A stretch of 31,926 nt of DNA from CAZXWK01 sp964644675 (GCA_964644675.1 CAZXWK010000028.1:1-31926), one strand, 5' to 3'; positions 15,894 through 24,345 are shown, counted from the stretch's first letter. A program made the numbers and translations. The notes: generated by a model not told the origin, from the letters alone.

Positions 15894-16613
15894 CTACACG
15901 CCGCGTCCGGCGTCTGCGTCGGCGTCGGCCGCCGAATCCGCCTTGCGTCCCGCGTCGCCGAAGAACCAGTCGGCCAGCCACGCGGTGAACGTGCCGAACA
16001 GGCCGACACCGACGGTCATGAGCGCGACCCCGACGAGGCGCCCCGCGTCGGTGACCGGGTAGCGGTCGCCGTAGCCGACGGTCGTGATCGTCTGGAAGCC
16101 CCACCACAGGGCGTCACTCGCGTTCGTGATGTTGGCGCCGCCCGCCTTCTGCTCGAAGGCCAGCACGAAGACGCCCGAAAGCTCGAGCACGATCAGCACG
16201 AGCCACACGATCAGCAGCATCGCTCCGCTTGCCCGCGCCCTGCGCAGCTCTCGGAGAATGACGCGCTGCCCCTTGCGGCCCAGCTCGCGCGAAAGGAGGT
16301 ACATCCGCACGACTCGGAAGATCGCGAGCGCCGGGATGCTTCCGATGAAGTCGAGCCACCCCCAGTGCGTGAAGTAGTGCCACCGTCGCGGGGCGGAGTA
16401 GAGGCGCATGCCGAAGTCGAGGAAGAGGATCGCCGCGAGCACGTAGTCGATGATCCACAGGACGCCGAGCTCCTGGATGAACAGGTCGCTGCGCTCGAGA
16501 AGGAACGATCCGAGGATGACGAGCGAGTTGACCGTCGCGAGCAGCGAGACCGCGAAGATGAAGAAGAGGTAGTTCGCTCCCTGCAGCCGCTGGGCGACGC
16601 CTTCGCGCGACAT
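15894..16613 (-). CDS. Voltage-gated-type potassium channel
   Basis: A 239-residue six-helix K+ channel subunit. The selectivity filter TTVGYGD lies near residue 195, between the pore helix (DALWWGFQTI) and the last helix (LMTVGVGLFGTFTAWLADWFFG). A voltage-sensor-like segment with spaced Arg/Lys (FRVVRMYLLSRELGRKGQR) precedes it. There is no RCK/TrkA-N domain; the protein ends in a short Asp/Ala-rich tail (DSAADADADAG). ATG at 16613 was chosen because GGGAGG stands at proper spacing; a longer reading to 16712 has no support. Divergent from the B12-binding sensor gene. Confidence 0.94.
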   Translation of the reverse strand: MSREGVAQRLQGANYLFFIFAVSLLATVNSLVILGSFLLERSDLFIQELGVLWIIDYVLAAILFLDFGMRLYSAPRRWHYFTHWGWLDFIGSIPALAIFRVVRMYLLSRELGRKGQRVILRELRRARASGAMLLIVWLVLIVLELSGVFVLAFEQKAGGANITNASDALWWGFQTITTVGYGDRYPVTDAGRLVGVALMTVGVGLFGTFTAWLADWFFGDAGRKADSAADADADAGRGV

Positions 16614-16665
16614 CCGTCCTCCCCTCGTCAGGACCCCGTTCGAGCACCACTCACAGCATACCCGA

Positions 16666-16701
16666 CCAACGGACCCGCCGATGAACCGACGGGTCCGTTG
16701 G
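16666..16701. promoter_or_regulatory. Perfect 12-bp inverted repeat in divergent intergenic region
   Basis: CCAACGGACCCG (16666-16677) and CGGGTCCGTTGG (16690-16701) are perfect inverted copies 12 bases apart, between the K+ channel and the B12-binding sensor gene, ending 31 bases before the latter's start. It may be an operator or an RNA hairpin in the leader; the sequence does not decide. Confidence 0.5.
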
Positions 16702-16732
16702 GGTATCTTCACATGACAGAACGGGAGGCCGA

Positions 16733-17395
16733 ATGACTGATCCTGCTGCCCCGCACGACTTCTCGGCTCAATTGAAGGTTGCGCTCGTCGAGCGGCTCGA
16801 CGCGCGCGACCGCGCGGGTGCTGTCGATCTGGTCCTCTCGGCGGTCCGCGAGGAGCGCATCACCATCCCCGATCTCTACGCTCACGTCCTCAGCCCCGTC
16901 CTCGCAGACTTGGGAAGCGCATGGCAGCGCGGCGAGGAGCAGGTGTGGGAGGAGCACGTCGCGTCGCACATCGTCGGCACCATCGTCGAGGCGCTCTACC
17001 CCGACGTCCGAGCGCGTGCGCAGGTCGTGCCGCACCTGGGCAAGGGCGTGCTGCTCGCCTGCCCGCCGCAGGAGCGGCACGAGCTGGGGCTGCGGATGAT
17101 CTCGGACCTCTTCGAGCTTTCCGGATGGCACGTCACCTACCTGGGAGGCGACGTGCCCGCGGACCAGATCGTCGCGGCAGCACGTGCGACCGGCGTCGAG
17201 CTGGTGGCGCTGTCCGTGTCCACCGTCTTCGAGCGGGTCGTCGTCCGCGATCTCATCGACCGCCTGCGTGCCCAGCTACCGGGCGTCCGCATCGCGGTGG
17301 GCGGCCCCGCGATCGAGCACGACCGCGAGTGGCCGGCGGAAGACCGGCTCACGCTCTCAGACCTCGGCCTGGTCACGCCAGGCGAAGGAGCGTGA
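16733..17395 (+). CDS. Stand-alone CarH-like cobalamin-binding sensor (no DNA-binding domain)
   Basis: A 220-residue protein with a four-helix B12-cap (residues about 12-90) and a Rossmann B12-binding domain (about 100-205). The E-x-H-x-x-G lower-ligand motif is ERHELG (His116), followed by the usual YLGGDVPADQI. The cap contains W-x9-EH (Trp64, Glu74, His75), the signature of the CarH/LitR photoreceptor group. The residue after Trp64 is Gln65, whereas characterised CarH has His there, the ligand that captures cobalamin after light cleaves adenosyl. No MerR helix-turn-helix is fused, and none is encoded upstream. ATG at 16733 follows GGGAGG. It ends four bases before the ABC permease start, so it is the first gene of that operon. 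Confidence 0.88.
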   Translation: MTDPAAPHDFSAQLKVALVERLDARDRAGAVDLVLSAVREERITIPDLYAHVLSPVLADLGSAWQRGEEQVWEEHVASHIVGTIVEALYPDVRARAQVVPHLGKGVLLACPPQERHELGLRMISDLFELSGWHVTYLGGDVPADQIVAAARATGVELVALSVSTVFERVVVRDLIDRLRAQLPGVRIAVGGPAIEHDREWPAEDRLTLSDLGLVTPGEGA

Positions 17396-17399
17396 GCGG

Positions 17400-18539
17400 A
17401 TGCTCTCGCTCAAGATCGCGTGGCGGTTCCTGCGGTCGAGCCCCGTGCAGTCGGGACTCATCGCCGCCGGTATCGCGGTGGGCATCGCGACGCAGATCTT
17501 CGTCGGCTCGCTCATCGTGAGCCTGCAGGCCAACCTGCTGGACACCACGATCGGCTCGTCTCCGCAGGTGCAGATCCAGGCGATCAAGCAGAGCGACCCG
17601 GTGCGCTTCACTCCCGAGATGAAGAAGCTCGTCTACGGCGACCCGCGCGTGAAGGTGGGAACGGTCGCGCCCGTCAGAAGCACGCCGGCACTCTTCAGCA
17701 ACGGCAACGACAGCGCGACGCTCGGTCTCATCGGCGGGGAACTCAACGAACTCGACGGCATCTATAAGCTCAAGGCGCGCACCATCGAGGGCAAGGCGTC
17801 CATCGGCAACGGCGAGATCATGGTCGGCAAGGAGTTCGCCGAGAAGTACGGCGTCAAACCGGGCGACTCGGTCGCGCTGTCCCTCACCAACGGGGAGAGC
17901 GGCTCGTTCACGGTGACCGGCATCTTCGACCTCGGCTCGTCGCAGTTCAACCTGCGTCAGGCGTTCGTGTCGGGGCAGGTGCCGCAGACCGTGCTGGGGT
18001 GGGCCAACGACGAGTTCCAGTCCATCGACGTCCAGCTCAACAGGCCCTACGACTCAAAGGCGGTCGCCTCGGCGTGGAGCCAGCAGCTCCCCGGCATCTC
18101 CGTGCTCGAGTGGCAGGGGCAGAACGCGTCGCTCCTCGCAGGCCTGGTCAGCCAGTCAGTGTCCTCGTACATGATCCAGGCGTTCGTGCTCGTCGCGGTC
18201 GCGCTGGGCATCGCGTCAACGCTCGCCATCGCGGCCGTCCAGAAGACCCGGCAGATCGGCATCCTCAAGGCGATGGGTCTCGCCGACCGCCCCGCCGGGC
18301 GCGTCTTCCTGTGGCAGGCCACGATCCTGGGCGTGGCCGGCTCGCTCGGCGGCATCGTCGCCTCCTACGCCCTGCTCGCGCTCTTCAAGCTCGCGCCCAC
18401 ACCGTTCGATGTCTCCATCCAGCCTACATTCGTGGCGTTCTCGGCGATGATCGGCGTGGGCGTGGCACTGCTGTCCTCGATCATCCCGATCCGCCGGACC
18501 TCCAATCTCGACCCGATCGAGGTGATCCAGGGTGGCTGA
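17400..18539 (+). CDS. ABC transporter permease, FtsX/LolC-MacB type
   Basis: A 379-residue membrane subunit: one N-terminal helix (residues about 18-40), a ~210-residue extracytoplasmic domain (QIQAIKQSDPVRF ... GVKPGDSVALSL), then three helices with the FtsX-domain features KTRQIGILKAMGL and the C-terminal SNLDPIEVIQGG. Such permeases work with a LolD/MacB ATPase in lipoprotein release, peptide export or mechanotransmission. ATG at 17400 follows AAGGAG at a rather long distance. It overlaps the ATPase start by eight bases. No membrane-fusion protein is nearby, so the substrate and route are unknown. Confidence 0.93.
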   Translation: MLSLKIAWRFLRSSPVQSGLIAAGIAVGIATQIFVGSLIVSLQANLLDTTIGSSPQVQIQAIKQSDPVRFTPEMKKLVYGDPRVKVGTVAPVRSTPALFSNGNDSATLGLIGGELNELDGIYKLKARTIEGKASIGNGEIMVGKEFAEKYGVKPGDSVALSLTNGESGSFTVTGIFDLGSSQFNLRQAFVSGQVPQTVLGWANDEFQSIDVQLNRPYDSKAVASAWSQQLPGISVLEWQGQNASLLAGLVSQSVSSYMIQAFVLVAVALGIASTLAIAAVQKTRQIGILKAMGLADRPAGRVFLWQATILGVAGSLGGIVASYALLALFKLAPTPFDVSIQPTFVAFSAMIGVGVALLSSIIPIRRTSNLDPIEVIQGG

Positions 18540-19308
18540 CGACGCCAGCGTCATCTCGGAGCCGACTCCCGTGGCCGCGGCAGACGGACCCACGTGCGAC
18601 TACGGCATGCTGCTCGTCGCGCAGAGCCTCGAGAAGGTGTATGGCGAGGGCGAGGCGGCGACGCACGCGCTGAAGGGCGTCTCGTTCGACTTCTGCGAGG
18701 GCGAGTTCGCCGCGATCGTCGGGCAATCCGGCAGCGGCAAGTCGACGCTGCTCAACCTGCTCGGCCTTCTCGACACGCCCACCTCGGGCGATGCGTTCTA
18801 TCACGGGATCGACAGCAACTCGATGAGCAAGGTCGAGCGCGCCAAGCTGCGCAACGAGCTCATCGGGTTCGTCTTCCAGTTCCACTACCTGCTGCCCGAG
18901 TTCAGCGTGTACGAGAACGTCGAGATGCCGGCGCGTATCGGCAACAAGCTCGAGCCCGACGAGATCCGGACGCGCGCCGACGAGGCGCTGACCATGCTGG
19001 GTCTCGAGGGCCTCGGCAACAAGAACGCGAACCAGCTCTCCGGCGGGCAGAAGCAGCGGGTCGCGATCGCGCGGGCGCTCACCAACCGTCCCGCGATCCT
19101 GCTCGCCGACGAGCCGACGGGCAACCTCGACACCGTCAACACGAACCTCGTCTACGACCTGTTCCGCGAGATCAACCGCGAGACGCACACGGCGTTCCTC
19201 ATCGTCACCCACGACCGACACGTCGCCGAGCGTACCGACCGCATCCTCGAGATCACCGACGGAGAGCTCACCCAAGACGTGCGCACGAGCGACCTGATCG
19301 CCGAGTAG
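18532..19308 (+). CDS. ABC transporter ATP-binding protein, LolD/MacB type
   Basis: A 258-residue ATPase with Walker A GQSGSGKS (residues 64-71), Q-loop FVFQFHYLLPEF, signature LSGGQKQRVAIARAL, Walker B ILLADEPTGNLD and H-loop IVTHD. It pairs with the permease that ends within its first codons. The N-terminal ~26 residues (ADDASVISEPTPVAAADG...) are an extension before the usual ATPase start; an in-frame ATG (MLLVAQSLEKVYG) at residue 26 would give the standard length but lacks a ribosome binding site, so GTG 18532 is retained. Confidence 0.94.
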   Translation: MADDASVISEPTPVAAADGPTCDYGMLLVAQSLEKVYGEGEAATHALKGVSFDFCEGEFAAIVGQSGSGKSTLLNLLGLLDTPTSGDAFYHGIDSNSMSKVERAKLRNELIGFVFQFHYLLPEFSVYENVEMPARIGNKLEPDEIRTRADEALTMLGLEGLGNKNANQLSGGQKQRVAIARALTNRPAILLADEPTGNLDTVNTNLVYDLFREINRETHTAFLIVTHDRHVAERTDRILEITDGELTQDVRTSDLIAE

Positions 19309-19349
19309 CCCCGCGGCCTCGCAGCGCGGTCGTCGCCCCCGAGCAGCCT

Positions 19350-19907
19350 TCAGCGAGCCGAGTACGGGCCCTCGTCCGAAGCGCTCGGGCCGACGTGCGG
19401 GACGCCGGGATCGGCCGCCAGCGCCTCCTCGAAGTAGCGCGTGCGCGCGGCCGGCTTGGCGTAGATCGCGCGACGGACGCGGTTCGCCACCCGCGACCAC
19501 GGGTTGCGCATGATGTCGAAGGCGAGGGTGAGGGCCGCCACGACCGCCGCCGTTCCGGCCACGACCATGCACCACAGGTACGGCCGATCGAAGTAGTTGA
19601 TCGGGTAGTCGAAGCCCGGCAGCTTGTGCGGCCATACGAGCAGCGTCGCGAGTCCCGTCAGCGTCATCGCGGCGAGGAGGCTCGCCACCGCGACGAGCAG
19701 CCAGGGCTGGATCCCGAGGACGATGCGGCTGTCCTCGGGCGGCCACGTGCCGTCGGTCGCACCCGCGGCGGCACGGTACACGGCGTACTCGGCGGAGGTG
19801 CGCTTCCAGTTCCGCTCGTGGAAGACGCTGATCGGCACGAAGATGATCAGCAGGATGGCGCACGGCCACAGCGAGAAACCGAGCGTGGGTAGCCACCAGA
19901 AATGCAT
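19350..19907 (-). CDS. Membrane protein, function unknown
   Basis: A 185-residue protein with four hydrophobic segments: residues about 5-28 (LPTLGFSLWPCAILLIIFV), 65-90 (LGIQPWLLVAVASLLAAM), and two in 108-130 and the preceding WPHKLPG region (LWCMVVAGTAAVVAALTL). A hydrophilic stretch between the first two is Trp/Arg-rich and the C-terminal 55 residues are cytoplasmic-like and basic, then acidic. I recognise no family. ATG at 19907 follows GAGGAG. It is convergent with the ABC ATPase gene. Confidence 0.72.
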   Translation of the reverse strand: MHFWWLPTLGFSLWPCAILLIIFVPISVFHERNWKRTSAEYAVYRAAAGATDGTWPPEDSRIVLGIQPWLLVAVASLLAAMTLTGLATLLVWPHKLPGFDYPINYFDRPYLWCMVVAGTAAVVAALTLAFDIMRNPWSRVANRVRRAIYAKPAARTRYFEEALAADPGVPHVGPSASDEGPYSAR

Positions 19908-19994
19908 GCCGCTCCTCTGCGAGTGGGTTCGCGCACGGCCCCCTGCCGGAGTCCCCCACAGGAGTATCCGCGAGGGCGCGCGAGGGCGCCAGCG

Positions 19995-20375
19995 CTACTT
20001 GAGTCCGGACTCGAGGTCGCTGTAGTCGTCGCTGGGCAGGCTGAGCCGATCGAGTTCCGCCTCGATGGCCGACAGCTCGGCGTCGAGCGCGGCGGCCTCG
20101 GAGGCGTCGAGCCCCGCTCGGCCACTCGGGGCGGCCGGGGCACCGCTGGAGACGGCAGCGCGCTGATCGGCTGCAGTGGACGACGCCGGCAGCGAACCCG
20201 CGACGACCGCCGCCGTCGTGGCACTCGTCTCCAGGACCGGTTGGGCGGACGCTGGCTCGGAGATGGTGAGCCGGTCGGAAGAGCCAGCGCGGCGGGCCGA
20301 GCAGGAAACGAGCGAAGGCGCTGCCGCGACAAGCAGCAGCGCCACACCGAACCGAGCGAGCCGACGTCTCGTCAC
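19995..20375 (-). CDS. Small lipoprotein, function unknown
   Basis: A 126-residue predicted lipoprotein: basic start (TRRRLARFG), hydrophobic core VALLLVAAAPS and lipobox LVSC with Cys near residue 20. The body is a Ser/Ala/Thr/Pro-rich, probably disordered linker; the last ~35 residues (AAALDAELSAIEAELDRLSL) form a short acidic heptad-like helix that could pair with another coiled coil. GTG at 20375 follows GGAAGG and starts 13 bases after the stop of the upstream coiled-coil protein, so the two are probably an operon and may interact. Confidence 0.68.
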   Translation of the reverse strand: MTRRRLARFGVALLLVAAAPSLVSCSARRAGSSDRLTISEPASAQPVLETSATTAAVVAGSLPASSTAADQRAAVSSGAPAAPSGRAGLDASEAAALDAELSAIEAELDRLSLPSDDYSDLESGLK

Positions 20376-20388
20376 CGGCGCCTTCCGA

Positions 20389-20922
20389 CTACGACCGTTT
20401 GAGGGATCGGACCACCTTCTGAAGCGCGACCGTCGCGGCGCGGACATCGGCACGGCACTTCACGAGCTGCGCTGTCGCGCGCTTGCCCTTGGCCACCGCG
20501 GCCGCGTACGCCTTCTTCTGGTTCGACGCGGCGGGGACCGCCTTGAACGCCTTGACCGCCTGCGCCTCGTACCGCTTCGCGAGCGCCAGGTGCTTGCTCG
20601 CTTCCTTGAGTCTCGACCGGACGCGCCTGACGTCCCCGCCCGCGGCGGCGACCTCGCCGGCGAGCTGGTCCACCCTGCCGATACGCGCCGAGAGGTCCGT
20701 CACCGCGGCGTCGAACCGCACTCTGCGAGCAGCCAGAATACGCTCGATCTTCGCCTTGAGCGCCGCGGTCTTGGCGCTGTCCTTGGCCGCGGCCTGCGCA
20801 ACGCCCGACGGCGTCTTCGCCGGCTGCTTCGCCGCGAACGCGGTGGCCGGCAGTGCGAGGCTCGCCAGGAGCGCGCAGCTCACGGCGAGACGGATCATGC
20901 TGATGCGGCTGGTACGGTTCAC
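20389..20922 (-). CDS. Exported coiled-coil protein, function unknown
   Basis: A 177-residue protein with a signal peptide (MIRLAVSCALLASLALPATAF ending AFAA) and an Ala/Lys/Arg-rich helical body. Heptad-like hydrophobic spacing runs from about residue 50 to the end (TAALKAKIERILAARRVRFD; VDQLAGEVAAAGGDVRRVRS), and it is strongly basic. A single Cys (VKCRAD) lies near the C-terminus. GTG at 20922 is chosen because AAGGAG precedes it by five bases. The acidic helical tail of the following lipoprotein suggests a possible partner. No family recognised. Confidence 0.72.
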   Translation of the reverse strand: MNRTSRISMIRLAVSCALLASLALPATAFAAKQPAKTPSGVAQAAAKDSAKTAALKAKIERILAARRVRFDAAVTDLSARIGRVDQLAGEVAAAGGDVRRVRSRLKEASKHLALAKRYEAQAVKAFKAVPAASNQKKAYAAAVAKGKRATAQLVKCRADVRAATVALQKVVRSLKRS

Positions 20923-21014
20923 AGCGACTCCTTGACGGTCGAACGGTTCCTCCGTGGGTCGGGGCACCGCATCGACGTGGCTCCAGCTTACTCCCGTCGC
21001 GATCTCGCTGCGAA

Positions 21015-21042
21015 GCGCCGCCGTCCGTGCCGACGGCGGCGC
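21015..21042 (-). terminator. Terminator hairpin after the histidine kinase operon
   Basis: A perfect 11-bp stem (GCGCCGCCGTC at 21015-21025, GACGGCGGCGC at 21032-21042) with a 6-base loop lies in the 267-base gap between the histidine kinase stop (21190) and the start of the coiled-coil protein. T-poor on the minus-strand side (TTCGCAG). Nothing else recognisable was seen in this gap. Confidence 0.6.
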
Positions 21043-21189
21043 CGCAGGGAGAGGGGATCGACGCCGCGAGCGGGACGCGGAGCCGATCCGACATCCACAC
21101 TATGGCCCGCGACGGTTGCGCCGCAGTTAGCCAAGGATTGAGTTTGTGTTGAGGCGAGGTCCAGCGCACGCCACCCGGCGGCGGCCGGC

Positions 21190-22626
21190 TCAGGCGATCG
21201 GCGGCGTGCCGGTGTACGGATCGAGCGCGATGTCGAGCAGCGCCCCGCCAAGCTCGGCGCTCTCGCCCACGCTCACCCGCCCTCCCATCAGCTCGACCAG
21301 TCGTGCGCAGATCGCGAGACCGAGGCCCGCGCCACCGCTGTCGCTCGCCCGCGATTCGTCGAGTCGCGCGAACCGCCCGAACACCGCGTCGCGCTTCTCG
21401 GCGGGGATGCCCGGCCCCGAGTCCTCGACGCGCAGGTGCCACCCCTCGCGGTCGAGCGCCGAGCTCACGAGCACGCGGCCGCCCGACGGCGTGTACGAGA
21501 GCGCGTTCGCGACCAGCGTGGATGCGGCCTGGAGGAGCCGGTCGGGGTCACCGAGCGGCGTGCCGCCGCCCGCGAGATCGATCTCGAGCTCGAGGCCGGC
21601 GTCGCGAGCGGGCGCAGCGAAGCGGCCGCGCAGCGCCTCGGCGAGCGCGACCAGGTCGACCGGCGCGTGCGCGACCTCTACCGCGCCCGCGTCGAGCTCG
21701 GCAAGCGCGAGCAGCGTCTCGGAGACCTCGCCGACGCGCACCGCCTCGTCGCGGATCACGGTGAGCGCCCGGCGCTGCTGCGCGGGGTCGGTGACCGTCC
21801 CGTCCAGCATCGCCTCGGCGAAGCCGCGGATCGAGGTGAGCGGCGTGCGGATCTCGTGGCTCACGTCGCCCACGAACGCCTTCTCGGCGGCGTACGCGTC
21901 GGCGACGCGCGTGGACATGCGGTTGAAGGAGCGCGCCAGAGAGGCGGTCTCCAGGTCGCCCTCCTCGGCGACCTGCGTGCCCCACGCGCCGGCCGCGACC
22001 GACTCCGCCGCGGACTCGAGCCTCACGAGCGGCGCGGTGAGCCGACGTGCGAGCACGCCGCCCGCGAAGTAGGCCACCGCCGCGGCCAGGAGCGCCGCCA
22101 GGCCGCCGATCGCGATGATGCCCGCCGCTGCGCTGCGCACCTCGCTCAGGCTCTGCACCGCCACAAGGCGCCGACTCGCGTCGATGGGCGCCGCGACCAC
22201 GAGCACGCGCACGCCCTGCGCCGTGCGCAGCACCCCGCTGGCCGAGCCGTTCGCGTCGCGCGCCCGCAGCTGCCCGAGCGGCAGCGACTCCGGCGCGTCG
22301 GCGGTCGTCGCACGCTGGACGGCCCCGACCACGTCCGTCTCGAAGAGCACCGCCCCGAGCAGCCCCGCCTCGACCTTGAGCAGCCGCTCCTGCGCCGCCG
22401 TCGCCTCCGGTGACGGCACGGGGTCGGCGGCTGCGAGCCCCGCCGCGAGCGCGGACACCTGCCGAGAGAGTTCGTCCGCGTGCTGGCGCTCCGCGTAGGC
22501 GGACCACGCGGCGGCGAACGTCGCAAACGCGACCGCGAGCGAGATGAGCGCGCCGAGCACGATCAGAAGACGGGCTCGCGTGGCTACGCTCCTGCGAGGC
22601 GCAGACGCGTCGGCACGCGCGCTCAC
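21190..22626 (-). CDS. Sensor histidine kinase
   Basis: A 478-residue two-component sensor. Two membrane helices (residues about 18-42 and 166-192) enclose a ~120-residue extracytoplasmic sensor domain with no recognised ligand motif. A HAMP domain follows (192-245), then the phosphoacceptor DVSHEIRTPL with His257, and an HATPase_c domain with N-box LVANALSYTPSGG, G1 VEDSGPGIP and G2 GGAGLGLAI. GTG at 22626 overlaps the response regulator stop (GTGA). It is the last gene of a permease-ATPase-regulator-kinase operon and probably controls that transporter in response to an envelope signal. Confidence 0.95.
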   Translation of the reverse strand: MSARADASAPRRSVATRARLLIVLGALISLAVAFATFAAAWSAYAERQHADELSRQVSALAAGLAAADPVPSPEATAAQERLLKVEAGLLGAVLFETDVVGAVQRATTADAPESLPLGQLRARDANGSASGVLRTAQGVRVLVVAAPIDASRRLVAVQSLSEVRSAAAGIIAIGGLAALLAAAVAYFAGGVLARRLTAPLVRLESAAESVAAGAWGTQVAEEGDLETASLARSFNRMSTRVADAYAAEKAFVGDVSHEIRTPLTSIRGFAEAMLDGTVTDPAQQRRALTVIRDEAVRVGEVSETLLALAELDAGAVEVAHAPVDLVALAEALRGRFAAPARDAGLELEIDLAGGGTPLGDPDRLLQAASTLVANALSYTPSGGRVLVSSALDREGWHLRVEDSGPGIPAEKRDAVFGRFARLDESRASDSGGAGLGLAICARLVELMGGRVSVGESAELGGALLDIALDPYTGTPPIA

Positions 22627-23330
22627 GACGCGTCGCGCCGCACTCGGTAGCCGACTCCCCGCACCGTCTCGATGAACCGGGGACGTCCGGCGTCGTCGCC
22701 GAGCTTCTCGCGCAGGTGCCGAACGTGTACGTCGATCCCCCGCGCGTCGGCGTAGTCGGACGAGCCGATCGCGGACTCGAGCAGCTGTTCTCGGCTGAAG
22801 ACGACGCCGGGTCGGCCCGCCATCGCGAGCAGCAGGTCGAACTCGCGCGCGGTGAGCGGCACGTGCGCGCCGTCCACCGTGACCTCGCGCGAGTCGGGGT
22901 CGATCTCGAGCCCGCCGAGCACCACGTGCGGCGTCGCGGCCCTCGTGCCCGGCTCGGCAAGCGCCCCGTCCCCGCTCCGGCGCAGCACCGCGCGCACCCG
23001 CGCGACCAGCTCGGGCGGCGAGAACGGCTTGACCACGTAGTCGTCGGCGCCCGCCTCGAGCAGCGCCACCTTGTCGAGATCCCCCGAGCGGGCCGTGAGC
23101 ATCACGATCGGGGTGGCGGACTCGGAACGTATCGCCGAGCAGACCTCGCTGCCGCTCATGCCGGGCAACATGATGTCGAGCACGACCAGGTCGGGAGCGA
23201 TCTGGCGGAACCGTCGCAGCGCGTCAACCCCGTCGGCCGCGCACTCGACGGTGTACCCCGCGGACGTGAGGTAGACGCTCACGAGCTCTCGGATGTTCGC
23301 TTCGTCGTCGACGACGAGTACCGTCGGCAC
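22623..23330 (-). CDS. OmpR/PhoB-family response regulator
   Basis: A 235-residue regulator with a receiver domain (acidic pocket Asp8/Asp9, phosphoacceptor Asp52 in LVVLDIMLPG, Thr79 and Lys101 in VVKPFSPPE) and a C-terminal winged helix (PLTAREFDLLLAMAGRPG; YADARGIDVHVRHLREKL; RFIETVRGVGYR). GTG at 23330 starts 14 bases after the ABC ATPase stop and its stop overlaps the kinase start, so the order is transporter, regulator, kinase in one unit. Confidence 0.95.
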   Translation of the reverse strand: MPTVLVVDDEANIRELVSVYLTSAGYTVECAADGVDALRRFRQIAPDLVVLDIMLPGMSGSEVCSAIRSESATPIVMLTARSGDLDKVALLEAGADDYVVKPFSPPELVARVRAVLRRSGDGALAEPGTRAATPHVVLGGLEIDPDSREVTVDGAHVPLTAREFDLLLAMAGRPGVVFSREQLLESAIGSSDYADARGIDVHVRHLREKLGDDAGRPRFIETVRGVGYRVRRDAS

Positions 23331-23344
23331 GCGCTCGCCCCCCC

Positions 23345-24345
23345 CTAGTCCGTGGCGCCCGGCTCCGATTCCCCGCCTACCGTCCCTGTACCCAAGCCGG
23401 ACGCCGCGGCGGCCGAGGGCACGGCCGCCGGCTCGGCAGGAAGCGGTCCGACGCCCGGCGGCGTCCCGTCGCCGTCATCGACCACCACGCCGTCGCGCAT
23501 GCGCACCGTGCGGTCGCACGCCTNNNNNNNNNNNNNNNNNNNNNNNNNNNNNNNNNNNNNNNNNNNNNNNNNNNNNNNNNNNNNNNNNNNNNNNNNNNNN
23601 NNNNNNNNNNNNNNNNNNNNNNNTCGCCGTCATCGACCACCACGCCGTCGCGCATGCGCACCGTGCGGTCGCACGCCTCGGCGACCTCGGGGTTGTGCGT
23701 GACGATCAGGAACGTGGTCCCGCGCTCTCGGTTGACCTGCCGCATCATCGCGACGATCTCGGCCGAGGTGGCCGTGTCGAGGTCGCCGGTGGGCTCGTCA
23801 CCCATAACGATCGCGGGGTCGTTCACCAGCGCCCGCGCGATCGCCACACGCTGCTGCTGCCCGCCCGAGAGCTCGCTGGGGATGTGACGCATGCGATCGC
23901 CCAGACCCACGCTCTGCAGCAGCTCGCGCCCGCGCTGGAGCGCCTCGTGGCGCCCGAGACCCGCGTACTCGGCCGCGAGCGCGACGTTCTCCTCGGCGGA
24001 GAGCGTGGGGATGAGGTTGAAGCCCTGGAAGATGAAGCCGATCGAGGTGCGCCGCACGCGCACCAGATCGTGGCCGCGGAGCTGGTCGATGCGCGTGTCG
24101 CCCATCCAGACCTCGCCGGCGTCCGGCGAGTCCAGGCAGCCGGCGATGTGCATGAGCGTGGACTTGCCGCTGCCCGACGGCCCCATGATCGCGGCCATCT
24201 CGCCGCGCCGTATGTCGAGCGTCGCGCCGCGCAGGGCGTCGACGTAGTTGTCCTTGCCCAGCTTGTAGCGCTTGGACAGCCCGATCGCGCGGATGATCGG
24301 CCCGCCTGCCGAGAACCCGGCCATGCCCACGCTCGCGTCACTCAT
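23345..24345 (-). CDS. ABC transporter ATP-binding protein (LolD/MacB type), interrupted by assembly gap
   Basis: ATPase with Walker A GPSGSGKS (residues 55-62), signature LSGGQQQRVAIARAL, Walker B IVMGDEPTGDLD and H-loop IVTHN. The reading frame meets 100 N at 23524-23623. The 55 bases left of the gap (23469-23523) are identical to the 55 bases right of it (23624-23678). If one copy and the Ns are removed, the frame runs on cleanly from VRMRDGVVVDDG into a Pro/Ala/Gly tail and stops at TAG (23345-23347), giving 281 residues. ATG at 24345 overlaps the permease stop by eight bases. The Pro/Gly-rich tail of ~40 residues is an unusual addition. Confidence 0.9.
23524..23623. other. Assembly gap (100 N) flanked by identical 55-bp contig ends
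   Basis: Exactly 100 N, the default scaffold spacer. 23469-23523 and 23624-23678 are identical, which shows overlapping contig ends; the true distance is probably zero, with one copy of the 55 bases. Confidence 0.93.

Noticed and set aside
23377..23523. The Arg/Ala/Pro-rich C-terminus that follows the Ns in a literal translation of the ABC ATPase
   Set aside because: It is an artefact of the frame across 100 N; after merging the duplicated 55 bases the tail is read in a different frame and ends at 23345.
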